Shown here piece after piece: positions 1 through 5,989 of a stretch of DNA of 5,989 bases. Source of the stretch: Actinomycetes bacterium (GTDB taxonomy: Bacteria > Actinomycetota > Actinomycetes > Mycobacteriales > Micromonosporaceae). The stretch spans positions 1-5,989 of the forward strand of contig JAEZGP010000771.1 in NCBI GenBank assembly GCA_023437285.1, in the 5' to 3' direction. Every line of letters starts with the position of its first letter. The first letter of the stretch is position 1. The notes beneath the pieces were generated by a model, which saw only the letters and a program-made list of their open reading frames with translations, was not told the origin of the DNA and did no database searches. A program made the position numbers and the translations under genes.

Positions 1-709
1 CGCCCTTGCTGTGCGGGCCGAGCCGGCGCACCCGGGCCTCGACGACCAGCGGCCCGCCGCCGTCGCGGACCGCCGCGACCGGCTTGGCCAGCGCGGCGCG
101 CAGCTCGTCGACGTCGACGGTGTCCACGTAGGAGTGCGGGATGCCGAACGCTGCGGCGCGCCCCGCGATCGTGCCGGCCATGGCCCGCGCCGTCGGCGTC
201 GACTGGGCGATCCCGTTGTGTTCCACGACGACGAGCAGCGGCAGGCGCCACAGCGCCGCCAGGTTGAGCGCCTCGTAGACCGCGCCCTGGCCCCAGGTGC
301 CGTCGCCGATGAACGCGCAGGCCAGCTGCCCCGGCTCGGACCGGCTCAGGTGCAGGGCGGCGCCGGCCGCGACGGGCAGGCTCTCCCCCTGCACCCCGGT
401 GGACAGGTACCGGTCGCGCAGGATGTGCTGGCTGCCGCCGACGCCGGCGCAGACGGCGCCCTCCCGGCCCATGATCTCGGCGAGCAGGCCGGCCGGGTCG
501 TCGAACAGGCTCAGGTAGTGCCCGTGGCCCCGGTGGTTGCTGAACACGTAGTCGCGCGGGTCGAGCAGCGCGCGCAGCGCCACGGGCACGTGCTCCTGCC
601 CGAGGCAGGTGTGCGTGGTGCCGTTGAGTTCGCCCCGGTCGAACAGGTCGAGCAGCGCGCTCTCGAAGTGCCGGATCAGCAGCAGGGACTCCAGGTCGGC
701 GGTCAGCAC
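1..709 (-). CDS. Thiamine-diphosphate-dependent 2-oxoacid dehydrogenase E1 component, alpha subunit; 3' end outside window
   Basis: 236 residues are visible; the frame stays open to the window edge. E1 alpha subunits, paired with E1 beta, decarboxylate a 2-oxoacid (or cleave a ketose phosphate in specialised relatives) on thiamine diphosphate and pass on the acyl unit. Landmarks in order: LIRHFE (11-16), LGQEHVPVAL (36-45), SNHRGHGHYL (57-66), GVGGSQHI (89-96), GVQGESLPVAAGAA (105-118), and the cofactor motif GDGTWGQG (135-142) through EHN (163-165). D136 and N165 have the 29-residue spacing of the metal ligands in human PDH E1 alpha. The usual ENN is EHN here, and the loop near the edge reads RLGPHSKG where PDH has a YxGHS-type loop. 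The GTG start at 709 is supported by GGAG five bases upstream and a start right at the family's N-terminal helix; no better upstream start was seen. An E1 beta gene would be expected next. Location after a free carrier gene suggests supply of an acyl unit for the product (inference). Confidence 0.92.
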   Translation of the reverse strand, partial: MLTADLESLLLIRHFESALLDLFDRGELNGTTHTCLGQEHVPVALRALLDPRDYVFSNHRGHGHYLSLFDDPAGLLAEIMGREGAVCAGVGGSQHILRDRYLSTGVQGESLPVAAGAALHLSRSEPGQLACAFIGDGTWGQGAVYEALNLAALWRLPLLVVVEHNGIAQSTPTARAMAGTIAGRAAAFGIPHSYVDTVDVDELRAALAKPVAAVRDGGGPLVVEARVRRLGPHSKG

Positions 710-1875
710 GCGGGCTCCAGCGCGGACAGGTAGCGCTCCAGGGCGTACTCGTCGAGGTTGTCGACGAACGCCGTCGCGGCGGCGCGTCCCGAGGCGGCGA
801 CGTCGGCGTAGTGGGCGGGGTCGGTGCGCAGGCGGCGCAGCGCGTCAAGCCACGGGCCGAGGTCCTGCGGGGGCACGAGCGGCTCCGGAAACGGGTCGCC
901 CGGCTCCCGCTGGGTGTAGGCGGTGATCGGCGCGACGGGCAGCAGGTGCGGTACGCCGAGCTTGGCCTCGCCGAGCCCGCCCACGTCGCTGGCCAGCACT
1001 GGTACGCCGTGCAGCATGGCCTCGACGGCCGTGTAGCCGAACGTCTCGTCCCACAGTGACGGCATGAGCAGCACGCTGAGCCGGGCCAGGACGTCGGTGA
1101 TGTCGTCGACCGGATCGGCGATCTCGATGTTGGGCCGGGCGGCGAGCGCGACCAGGTCGTCGGGCGTGGTGCCCCACCCGACGACGGCGAGGAACCACAC
1201 GTCCGGCAGGGCGTCGGCGAGCCCGAGCAGGATCGGCAAACCCTTGTACGCGCAGGGGTTCACCAGGCCGACCAGCCCGTCGGGGCGGCCCAGCGCCGGG
1301 TGTGGGCCGGGGCCGTAGACGTCCGGGTGGATCACCGCCGAGTCGAGGTCGCCGTGCTCGCGCAGGTAGTCGGCGGCGGCCCGGCTCACCGACACCACGC
1401 CGGCGCAGCGGCCGATGAGCCGCCGGCCCGACGCGCTCGGATAGAACGTGCGCGGCCCGAACGGCAACTGCTGCAGGGTGTGCGCCAGGTACACCACCCG
1501 GCCGGGGTTGGCCCGTTGCGCGAGCCCCAACATGAGCATCCCCGGGTCGTCGGACGGCACGAGCGTCCAGTCGGGCTTGACCGCCTCGGCGAGCTTGAGG
1601 GCATACCGGGGCAGCCCGCTCGTCACCACGTGCACCCGCACGCCGGCCCGGGTGAACACGATCGCCCCGTCGGCGGGCTCGGCCGCCACGCCCCGACCGT
1701 CGAGGTACGCCAGGAAGTCCCGTTCGGACAGCTGGCGACGGGTCGCGGCGAGCGGGGCCACGGCCACGCACTCGTGGCCCCGCGCGGCGAGCGCCTCCAG
1801 CATCACCCGGTTGGACTTGTTGGCCCCTCCGTGACTGGGCAGGTAGCGCATGTTCTGCGCGAGCAGCACCCGCAT
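703..1875 (-). CDS. GT-B fold glycosyltransferase, GT4-like (390 aa)
   Basis: Predicted to transfer a sugar from a nucleotide-sugar donor to an acceptor, probably the peptide product or an intermediate, in the cytoplasm. The N-terminal half opens with MRVLLAQNM and the acceptor-side glycine loop HGGANKSNR (15-23). The C-terminal half holds the retaining-GT4 signature E-x7-E (E277 to E285 within DETFGYTAVEAM), followed by HGVPVLASDVGGLGEA (289-304), which contacts the donor in this family. Length is normal for GT4 and there is no signal peptide or membrane segment, so a cell-envelope polymer role is less likely but not excluded. Donor and acceptor cannot be read from sequence; no sugar-biosynthesis genes are in the window. 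The ATG lies 4 nt after the carrier stop with no clear Shine-Dalgarno sequence, so translation is probably coupled. The 3' end overlaps the next gene by 7 nt. Confidence 0.93.
   Translation of the reverse strand: MRVLLAQNMRYLPSHGGANKSNRVMLEALAARGHECVAVAPLAATRRQLSERDFLAYLDGRGVAAEPADGAIVFTRAGVRVHVVTSGLPRYALKLAEAVKPDWTLVPSDDPGMLMLGLAQRANPGRVVYLAHTLQQLPFGPRTFYPSASGRRLIGRCAGVVSVSRAAADYLREHGDLDSAVIHPDVYGPGPHPALGRPDGLVGLVNPCAYKGLPILLGLADALPDVWFLAVVGWGTTPDDLVALAARPNIEIADPVDDITDVLARLSVLLMPSLWDETFGYTAVEAMLHGVPVLASDVGGLGEAKLGVPHLLPVAPITAYTQREPGDPFPEPLVPPQDLGPWLDALRRLRTDPAHYADVAASGRAAATAFVDNLDEYALERYLSALEPAC
715..718 (-). promoter_or_regulatory. Ribosome binding site of the E1 alpha gene
   Basis: GGAG on the minus strand, five bases before the GTG at 709, inside the final codons of the glycosyltransferase gene. 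It supports the GTG start and the 7-nt gene overlap. Confidence 0.65.
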
Positions 1876-1879
1876 CGGA

Positions 1880-2134
1880 TCAGGGCCGCTGTCCGGCGAG
1901 GACCGCCTCGCGCAGGTGTTCGGCCGCCGCCGCGACCGTCAGGTCCGCGTCGAAGAGCACGTCCACGGGCAGCTCCACGCCGTAGCTGTCCTGCACCCGG
2001 GCGAGGAATTGCACCAGGTTGAGCGACTGGCCGCCGAGGTCGAAGAAGTCGTCGTCCGGCCCGGTCGGGTTGAGCCCGATCTCGGTCCAGATCCGCCGCA
2101 CGGCCGCCTCGGCCTCCTGCGGGTCGAAGCTCAT
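1880..2134 (-). CDS. Free-standing acyl/peptidyl carrier protein (84 aa)
   Basis: A single-domain carrier whose serine would receive 4'-phosphopantetheine and hold an acyl or aminoacyl thioester. The motif DDDFFDLGGQSL (27-38) places the modified serine at S37; the remaining helices (VQFLARVQDSYGVEL, then DADLTVAAAAEHL) fit the four-helix carrier fold. The motif has Gln before the Ser, where NRPS-embedded carriers usually have His or Asp, and LNLVQFL follows instead of the LLATQ type seen in the NRPS carrier upstream. This suggests different partner enzymes. No adenylation or acyltransferase domain dedicated to it is visible here. The ATG overlaps the mbtH-like stop, and GGGAGG sits seven bases upstream, which selects this start over an in-frame upstream ATG at 2236. 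It could be loaded in trans by an adenylation domain, or with an acyl group made by the E1-type enzyme encoded two genes downstream; both are inferences. Confidence 0.93.
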   Translation of the reverse strand: MSFDPQEAEAAVRRIWTEIGLNPTGPDDDFFDLGGQSLNLVQFLARVQDSYGVELPVDVLFDADLTVAAAAEHLREAVLAGQRP

Positions 2135-2319
2135 CGCGCGGCCTCCCGGGCACTCAGCGGACGCATGTCGGTCCAGACGTTGTCGATGTGGTCGAGGCAC
2201 TCCTGCCTGGTGCCGGCCGTACCCTCGGCCTGCCACCCCGCGGGGATCGGCTGGTCGTCGGCCCAGATGGAGTACTGCTCCTCGTCGTTGAGCACGACGA
2301 GGTACCGCTCTTGGCTCAT
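2131..2319 (-). CDS. MbtH-like NRPS accessory protein (62 aa)
   Basis: A small cytoplasmic protein that binds NRPS adenylation domains and supports their folding and activity. The sequence has the family pattern: NDEEQYSIW (11-19), PAGW (26-29), ECLDHI (40-45) and the C-terminal WTDMRP (49-54), with all three conserved tryptophans (W19, W29, W49). Its length is slightly below the usual 65-75 residues because the N-terminal NPFD-type segment is missing; the protein begins directly at the first beta strand. The start is fixed by an ATGA overlap with the NRPS-exporter stop and by AAGGAA five bases upstream. It most likely serves the adenylation domain encoded just upstream, though it may assist other modules outside the window. 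Its own TGA overlaps the start of the carrier-protein gene. Confidence 0.96.
   Translation of the reverse strand: MSQERYLVVLNDEEQYSIWADDQPIPAGWQAEGTAGTRQECLDHIDNVWTDMRPLSAREAAR
2142..2147 (-). promoter_or_regulatory. Ribosome binding site of the free carrier-protein gene
   Basis: GGGAGG on the minus strand, seven bases before the ATG at 2134, within the 3' end of the mbtH-like gene. It is the strongest Shine-Dalgarno sequence in the window and decides the start of the carrier gene. Confidence 0.8.
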
Positions 2320-5300
2320 GTTCGTTCCTTCAGGGTTGCGGCGCCGACGAGGTCGTCGGGCAGGGCGTCGGGTACGCGGGCGTCGAAGTCGCCGACCGCG
2401 CGCAGCCGCAGGCTGATCAGTGCCTGCACGATCATCGCGAGGCCGAAGGCGATGCAGAGCAGGGCGATCCCGCGACCCTCGCCGGTACCGATGACGAGGC
2501 CGACGGTGCCGGCCAGGGCGCCGTCGGGGGCCAGTAACGGTTCGAGCAGCTTGCTGCCGAACGGCGCGATCACCCCGTACGCGAGGGGAATGGTGGAGAA
2601 CGCGACCACCGTGTTGACGGCGAAGACCCGGCCGTGGAACCGCTGCGGCACCTTGACCTGCACGATCGTGGCGTAGATGCCGTTGGTGAGGGTGAGCCCG
2701 AACGACATGCCGAACGCGGCGGCGGCCACCAGCCACTCGACGGGCCGCAGGCCCAGCACCACGCACGAGGCGGCCAGCACGATGACGCCGCCCAGCATGC
2801 CCCGCGAGCGCGCCTGGCGGGGGCCGCCCCAGATCGTCATGACCAGCCCGCCGGTGATCGCGCCGAGGCCGGCGACCGTGCTCACCCGGGCCACCGAGCC
2901 CAGGTCGCCGAACGACAGCACCAGCGGCGACACGAGCAGGAACGGCGGCGCGAGGAACACGTTGAGGACGGCGAAGAAGCCCAGCAACGGCAGGAACCCG
3001 CGCCGGTCGGTGGCGTAGCGCAGGCCGCTGACGATCTCTTGCCAGAGCGGCTCCTTGCGCCGCCACGGCAGCGTGTCGGGGAACCGCGTGGCCAGCACCA
3101 CGGCCGTCGCGATCACGTAGCTGACCGCGTCGAGCAGCAGGATGCCCTTGAGGCCCACGACGGCCAGCAGCGCGGCGGCGGCCAGCGGCACCAGGAACTG
3201 CCCGACGCCGGTGGCCATCTGCACCACGCCGTTGGCGTGACCCAGGTAGCGCTTGGGCACCAGCTGCGGCACCGCCGAGGCGTACGCGAGGCGTTGGAAG
3301 GTCAACGCCGTGGACAGCACGACGATGAGCACGTAGATATGGCCGAGCCGCAGCCCGCCGGTCATCGCCAACGCGAACATGATGGCCTGGCTGCCGCCCG
3401 CGACCACGTCGCCGACCAGCATCACCCGCCGCCGGTCGTACCGGTCGACGATCGCTCCCGCGAGCGGCGCGACCAGCATGCCGGGCAGGATGCCGAGCAC
3501 GGCCAGCAGGCCGAACTGCACGATCGACCCGGTCTGCGTGTAGATCCACAGGGGCAGCGCGAACTCGGTGAGCGCGGAGCCGATGATGGACACCATCTGA
3601 CTCGCCGCGACGGTGAGGAACCGGCCCATGCTCGGCGCCGGCCCGTCGGCGGCCGGCGCCCCGGACGCCGACCGGGCCTGCACCGACCACCCGTCCTCCG
3701 CCACCGCCTCGCGGGTGCCGTGCACGGTCGTGACGATCCGGGCCAGCTCGTCGGCGCGGTAGTTGAGGAAGTAGTGCCCGCCCTCCTTCATCACCACCAG
3801 GACCGTCTCCGGCGCGAGGAACTCCCACTCCCGGTAGCGCTCGCGGTAGAAGTCGGTTTCGGAGTCCCGGTCGCCGACCACCGAGATGATAGGCGCGCGC
3901 AGCGGCGGCACCTGCCGCTCGAACAGGTCGGTGAAGTAGTCCTCCGCGGCCCGGGCCTGGTTGCGCATGTTGCGCACGATCGCGTCGGCCTCGCGCGGGT
4001 CCATCTCGCCCAGGTCGACGCCCATGGAACGCAGCCAGTTCTCGTACACCCGGTTGCCGGTGAGCCGGTCGCCGCGGGCGCCCTTCGCCAGCCGGGACAG
4101 GATCGGGCCGCTGGGCCGGGCGAACGGGAACGTCGCCCCGACGTACACGGCCTCGATGTCGCGGCCGGCGGCCTCCAGCCGGCGGGCCAGCTCGATGAGG
4201 ATGGCCGAGCCGACGCAGTGCCCGTAGAGGACCAGCGGCCCGTCGACCTTCGCCAACACCTCTTCGGTCGTACGGGTCAGCAGCTCGTCGAACGGCAGCG
4301 GCGCCTCGTCGAGCCCGATGTCGTTGCCGGGCACCGCCAGCGAGTACAGGGCCGTGCCAGCCGGCAGCGCGTCGGCGAGCGGCTGGTAGATCACCGCGCT
4401 GCCGCCGCCGTACGGGACGCAGACCAGCGACCGGGTCGGCGCGGACACCGGCTTGGTCAGCTGGTGCAGCAGCGGCCGCGGGCCGCGCTCGTCGGCGGGG
4501 GTGTCGATCAGGGCGGCCAGGGCCCGGATCGTCGGGTTCGCGAACACGTCCAGCACGGACACGCCCGCCCCGAAGCGCTGCCGCAGCCGGGCCACCACCT
4601 GGGTGGCGAGCATCGAGTGCCCGCCCAGGTCGAAGAAGTCGTCCTCGACGCTGAGCCGCACGTCCGGCGCCGCGCCGAGCAGCTCGCGCCACAGGCCCTC
4701 GAGGTACTCCTCCGTGGGCGTGGCCGGCGCCACGAGCGACGCGCCGGACGAGCGCCGCACGGTGGGCACCGGCAGGGCGCGGCGGTCGAGCTTGCCGCTG
4801 GGCGACAGCGGCAGCGCCGGCAGGTCCACGAACGCCGCCGGCACCATGTAGTCGGGCAGCCGCCGCTTGAGCACCGTACGCAGCGCCGCGTGGTCGGCGT
4901 CCCCGACCACATAGGCGGCCAGGCGCTTGTCGCCGGGCACGTCCTCGCGTACCACGACGGCCGCGTCGACCACGCCCGGCTGGGCGCGCAGCGCCGCCTC
5001 GATCTCGCCCAGCTCGATGCGCAGCCCGCGCAGCTTCACCTGGCCGTCGATGCGGCCGAGGAAGTCGATGGTGCCGTCGTCGCGCCAGCGGGCCAGGTCG
5101 CCGGTGGCGTACATGCGCGTCCCGGGCTCGCCGAACGGGTCGGGCAGGAACCGCTCGGCGGTCAGCGCGGGCCGGCGGTGGTAGCCGCGCGCCAGCCCGA
5201 CCCCGGCGAGGTAGAGCTGGCCGGGCACGCCAACCGGGGCGGGGCGCAGGTGCTCGTCCAGCACGTACACCCGCATGTTCTGGATCGGCGTGCCGATCGG

Positions 5301-5989
5301 CACGCGGGCCAGGCCGGCCAGCGCGGACGCCGTGACCGGCCAGGCGGTGACGTCGACGGCGGCCTCGGTGGGCCCGTAGAGGTTGTGCAGCGCCGCGCCG
5401 GGCAGCGCGGCCAGGCACCGGCGCGCCACGTCGACGGGCAGTTCCTCGCCGCTGCAGATGACCCGGCGCAACGACGCCGGTGGGTCACCGTCCGCGGCCA
5501 GGAACACCGCCAACATCGAGGGTACGAAGTGGACGGTCGTGACCGCCTCGGCGACCATGACCGAGCGTAGGTAGTCGGCGTCCTTGTGGCCGCCGGGCTT
5601 GGCGAGCACGAGCCGTGCGCCGGTGAGCAGCGGCCAGAAGAACTCCCACACGGACACGTCGAAGCTGGCCGGGGTCTTCTGCAGCACCGCGTCGGTGCCG
5701 TCGAGCCCGTAGGCACGCTGCATCCAGTCGAGCCGGTTGACGATGCCCCGGTGGGTGTTCGGTACGCCCTTGGGCCGCCCGGTCGACCCGGAGGTGTAGA
5801 TCATGTACGCGATGTCGCCGGGCCGCGCCGGGCCGGCACCGACGGCCGAAGCGGGCGGCCACAGCGTCGGGTCGTCGAGGGCCAGCGCGCCGGCCGGCAG
5901 CTTGTCGGACAGCTTGGCCTGCGTCAACACGATCGGTGCGGCGGCGTCGTCGAGCATGAACGTGAGCCGCTCGGCCGGGTACTCGGGGT
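2316..5989 (-). CDS. NRPS termination module (A-PCP-TE) fused to a C-terminal MFS exporter; 5' end outside window
   Basis: Partial: the frame is open through the window edge; 1223 residues are visible, numbered here from the first complete codon (5987). It starts inside an adenylation domain (PEYPAERL). A-domain motifs follow: A3 YTSGSTGRPKG (64-74), A4 FDVSVWE (109-115), A5 NLYGPTE (202-208), A7 YATGDL (293-298), A8 and A10 PSGKLDRRAL (396-405). Pocket residues D110 V111 W114 H153 I177 S179 L203 V211 D212 K399 match the EntF serine code (DVWHFSLVDK) except one, so serine is predicted. The carrier domain has DLGGHS with S458 for phosphopantetheine. The alpha/beta-hydrolase thioesterase (about 518-755) has PYGGGS, GHCVGS with C591 as presumed nucleophile, VVGDRD and GGHYFL; it resembles type II thioesterases. 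After a Pro/Ala linker (about 760-785) come 12 predicted membrane helices (787-1200) with the MFS motif GAIVDRYDRRR (844-854), like DHA3/EntS-type exporters. Helix count puts the enzymatic part in the cytoplasm. TGA overlaps the next gene's ATG. Upstream condensation domain or modules are expected but unseen. Confidence 0.95.
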   Translation of the reverse strand, partial: PEYPAERLTFMLDDAAAPIVLTQAKLSDKLPAGALALDDPTLWPPASAVGAGPARPGDIAYMIYTSGSTGRPKGVPNTHRGIVNRLDWMQRAYGLDGTDAVLQKTPASFDVSVWEFFWPLLTGARLVLAKPGGHKDADYLRSVMVAEAVTTVHFVPSMLAVFLAADGDPPASLRRVICSGEELPVDVARRCLAALPGAALHNLYGPTEAAVDVTAWPVTASALAGLARVPIGTPIQNMRVYVLDEHLRPAPVGVPGQLYLAGVGLARGYHRRPALTAERFLPDPFGEPGTRMYATGDLARWRDDGTIDFLGRIDGQVKLRGLRIELGEIEAALRAQPGVVDAAVVVREDVPGDKRLAAYVVGDADHAALRTVLKRRLPDYMVPAAFVDLPALPLSPSGKLDRRALPVPTVRRSSGASLVAPATPTEEYLEGLWRELLGAAPDVRLSVEDDFFDLGGHSMLATQVVARLRQRFGAGVSVLDVFANPTIRALAALIDTPADERGPRPLLHQLTKPVSAPTRSLVCVPYGGGSAVIYQPLADALPAGTALYSLAVPGNDIGLDEAPLPFDELLTRTTEEVLAKVDGPLVLYGHCVGSAILIELARRLEAAGRDIEAVYVGATFPFARPSGPILSRLAKGARGDRLTGNRVYENWLRSMGVDLGEMDPREADAIVRNMRNQARAAEDYFTDLFERQVPPLRAPIISVVGDRDSETDFYRERYREWEFLAPETVLVVMKEGGHYFLNYRADELARIVTTVHGTREAVAEDGWSVQARSASGAPAADGPAPSMGRFLTVAASQMVSIIGSALTEFALPLWIYTQTGSIVQFGLLAVLGILPGMLVAPLAGAIVDRYDRRRVMLVGDVVAGGSQAIMFALAMTGGLRLGHIYVLIVVLSTALTFQRLAYASAVPQLVPKRYLGHANGVVQMATGVGQFLVPLAAAALLAVVGLKGILLLDAVSYVIATAVVLATRFPDTLPWRRKEPLWQEIVSGLRYATDRRGFLPLLGFFAVLNVFLAPPFLLVSPLVLSFGDLGSVARVSTVAGLGAITGGLVMTIWGGPRQARSRGMLGGVIVLAASCVVLGLRPVEWLVAAAAFGMSFGLTLTNGIYATIVQVKVPQRFHGRVFAVNTVVAFSTIPLAYGVIAPFGSKLLEPLLAPDGALAGTVGLVIGTGEGRGIALLCIAFGLAMIVQALISLRLRAVGDFDARVPDALPDDLVGAATLKERT
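2325..2330 (-). promoter_or_regulatory. Ribosome binding site of the mbtH-like gene
   Basis: AAGGAA on the minus strand, five bases before the ATG at 2319. It lies inside the last codons of the NRPS-exporter gene, so ribosomes could enter here as well as by the ATGA stop-start coupling. Confidence 0.75.
2535..2537 (-). other. Rare TTA leucine codon (candidate bldA control point)
   Basis: In-frame TTA in the NRPS-exporter gene, Leu at residue 1151 of the visible part (context K-L-L-E-P-L-L-A-P), in the loop between predicted exporter helices 11 and 12. A scan of the window for TAA on the plus strand found no other occurrence, so this is the only TTA codon in the five genes. In Streptomyces, TTA is read by the late-expressed bldA tRNA and marks many secondary-metabolite genes. 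Control of this operon by that route is inferred. Confidence 0.7.
3634..3660. repeat. Perfect 10-bp inverted repeat at the thioesterase-exporter linker
   Basis: Arms GGCGCCGGCC (3634-3643) and GGCCGGCGCC (3651-3660) are exact reverse complements around a 7-nt loop, all G/C in the stem. It lies inside the coding sequence of the Pro/Ala-rich linker (A-P-A-A-D-G-P-A-P) just before the exporter domain. It may be an mRNA hairpin, or simply a by-product of Pro/Ala codons in GC-rich DNA. Confidence 0.6.

Noticed and set aside
11..733. Plus-strand open frame of 240 codons opposite the E1 alpha gene
   Set aside because: No family resemblance, and the opposite strand carries clear E1 alpha motifs throughout.
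1300..2022. Plus-strand open frame of 240 codons opposite the glycosyltransferase and carrier genes
   Set aside because: Composition is of shadow type (Arg, Pro, His, Gly) and it crosses two real genes on the other strand.
1880..2236. Longer carrier protein starting at the in-frame ATG at 2236
   Set aside because: It would overlap more than half of the mbtH-like gene with non-homologous sequence; the ATG at 2134 has GGGAGG at ideal spacing.
2316..3629. Exporter translated as a separate protein from the internal ATG at 3629
   Set aside because: No stop separates it from the thioesterase, and the bases upstream (GGCGCCGAGC) are at best a weak ribosome binding site. A minor internal start cannot be fully excluded.
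2131..5418. Minus-strand open frame of 1095 codons ending in the MbtH sequence, as if MbtH were a C-terminal domain
   Set aside because: The part upstream of 2319 is low-complexity Arg/Ala/Gly sequence overlapping the real NRPS frame. The MbtH start is fixed by an ATGA overlap and a Shine-Dalgarno sequence.
2634..5570. Very long open frame on the plus strand (978 codons) antisense to the NRPS-exporter gene
   Set aside because: Its translation is rich in Arg, Gly, His and Gln with no recognisable motif. Long antisense frames are common opposite GC-rich actinomycete genes because stops are rare there.
1..5989. RNA genes, CRISPR array, insertion sequence, promoter or terminator
   Set aside because: Genes are contiguous with at most 4 nt between them. 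I saw no direct-repeat array, transposase, tRNA-like segment or terminator hairpin followed by T-rich sequence.

Overview
The window is about 6 kb of very GC-rich DNA (estimated by eye at around 70% or more) in which every supported gene lies on the minus strand. Codon use strongly favours G/C in third positions. The gene content points to a secondary-metabolite cluster of an actinomycete (Streptomyces or Micromonosporaceae type); the genus cannot be settled from the sequence alone. Reading the minus strand 5'->3' means going from high to low coordinates.

Layout: (1) 5989-2316, the 3' part of a nonribosomal peptide synthetase (NRPS). It shows an adenylation domain, a peptidyl carrier domain and a thioesterase, continuing without a stop into a 12-helix MFS exporter. 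(2) 2319-2131, an MbtH-like NRPS helper. (3) 2134-1880, a free-standing carrier protein. (4) 1875-703, a GT-B glycosyltransferase of GT4 type. (5) 709-1, the N-terminal two thirds or more of a thiamine-diphosphate-dependent 2-oxoacid dehydrogenase E1 alpha subunit, cut by the window edge. Junctions are ATGA overlaps (1/2 and 2/3), a 4-nt gap (3/4) and a 7-nt overlap (4/5). This is one tightly coupled operon; no promoter, terminator or intergenic space is visible.

Working model: the last NRPS module activates serine (binding-pocket code read as D-V-W-H-I-S-L-V-D-K, one position from the published EntF serine code). The MbtH protein assists adenylation. The thioesterase, which has cysteine where serine is usual, releases the chain beside a covalently attached exporter. 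The free carrier and the E1 subunit may make and hold an unusual acyl unit, such as a two-carbon unit by analogy with quinocarcin/naphthyridinomycin pathways. The glycosyltransferase implies a sugar on the product or an intermediate. The product is not identifiable.

Points of most interest are the synthetase-exporter fusion, the Cys thioesterase paired with a Ser module, a single TTA leucine codon (possible bldA control) in the exporter part, a perfect GC hairpin at the fusion linker, and the E1-plus-free-carrier pairing.
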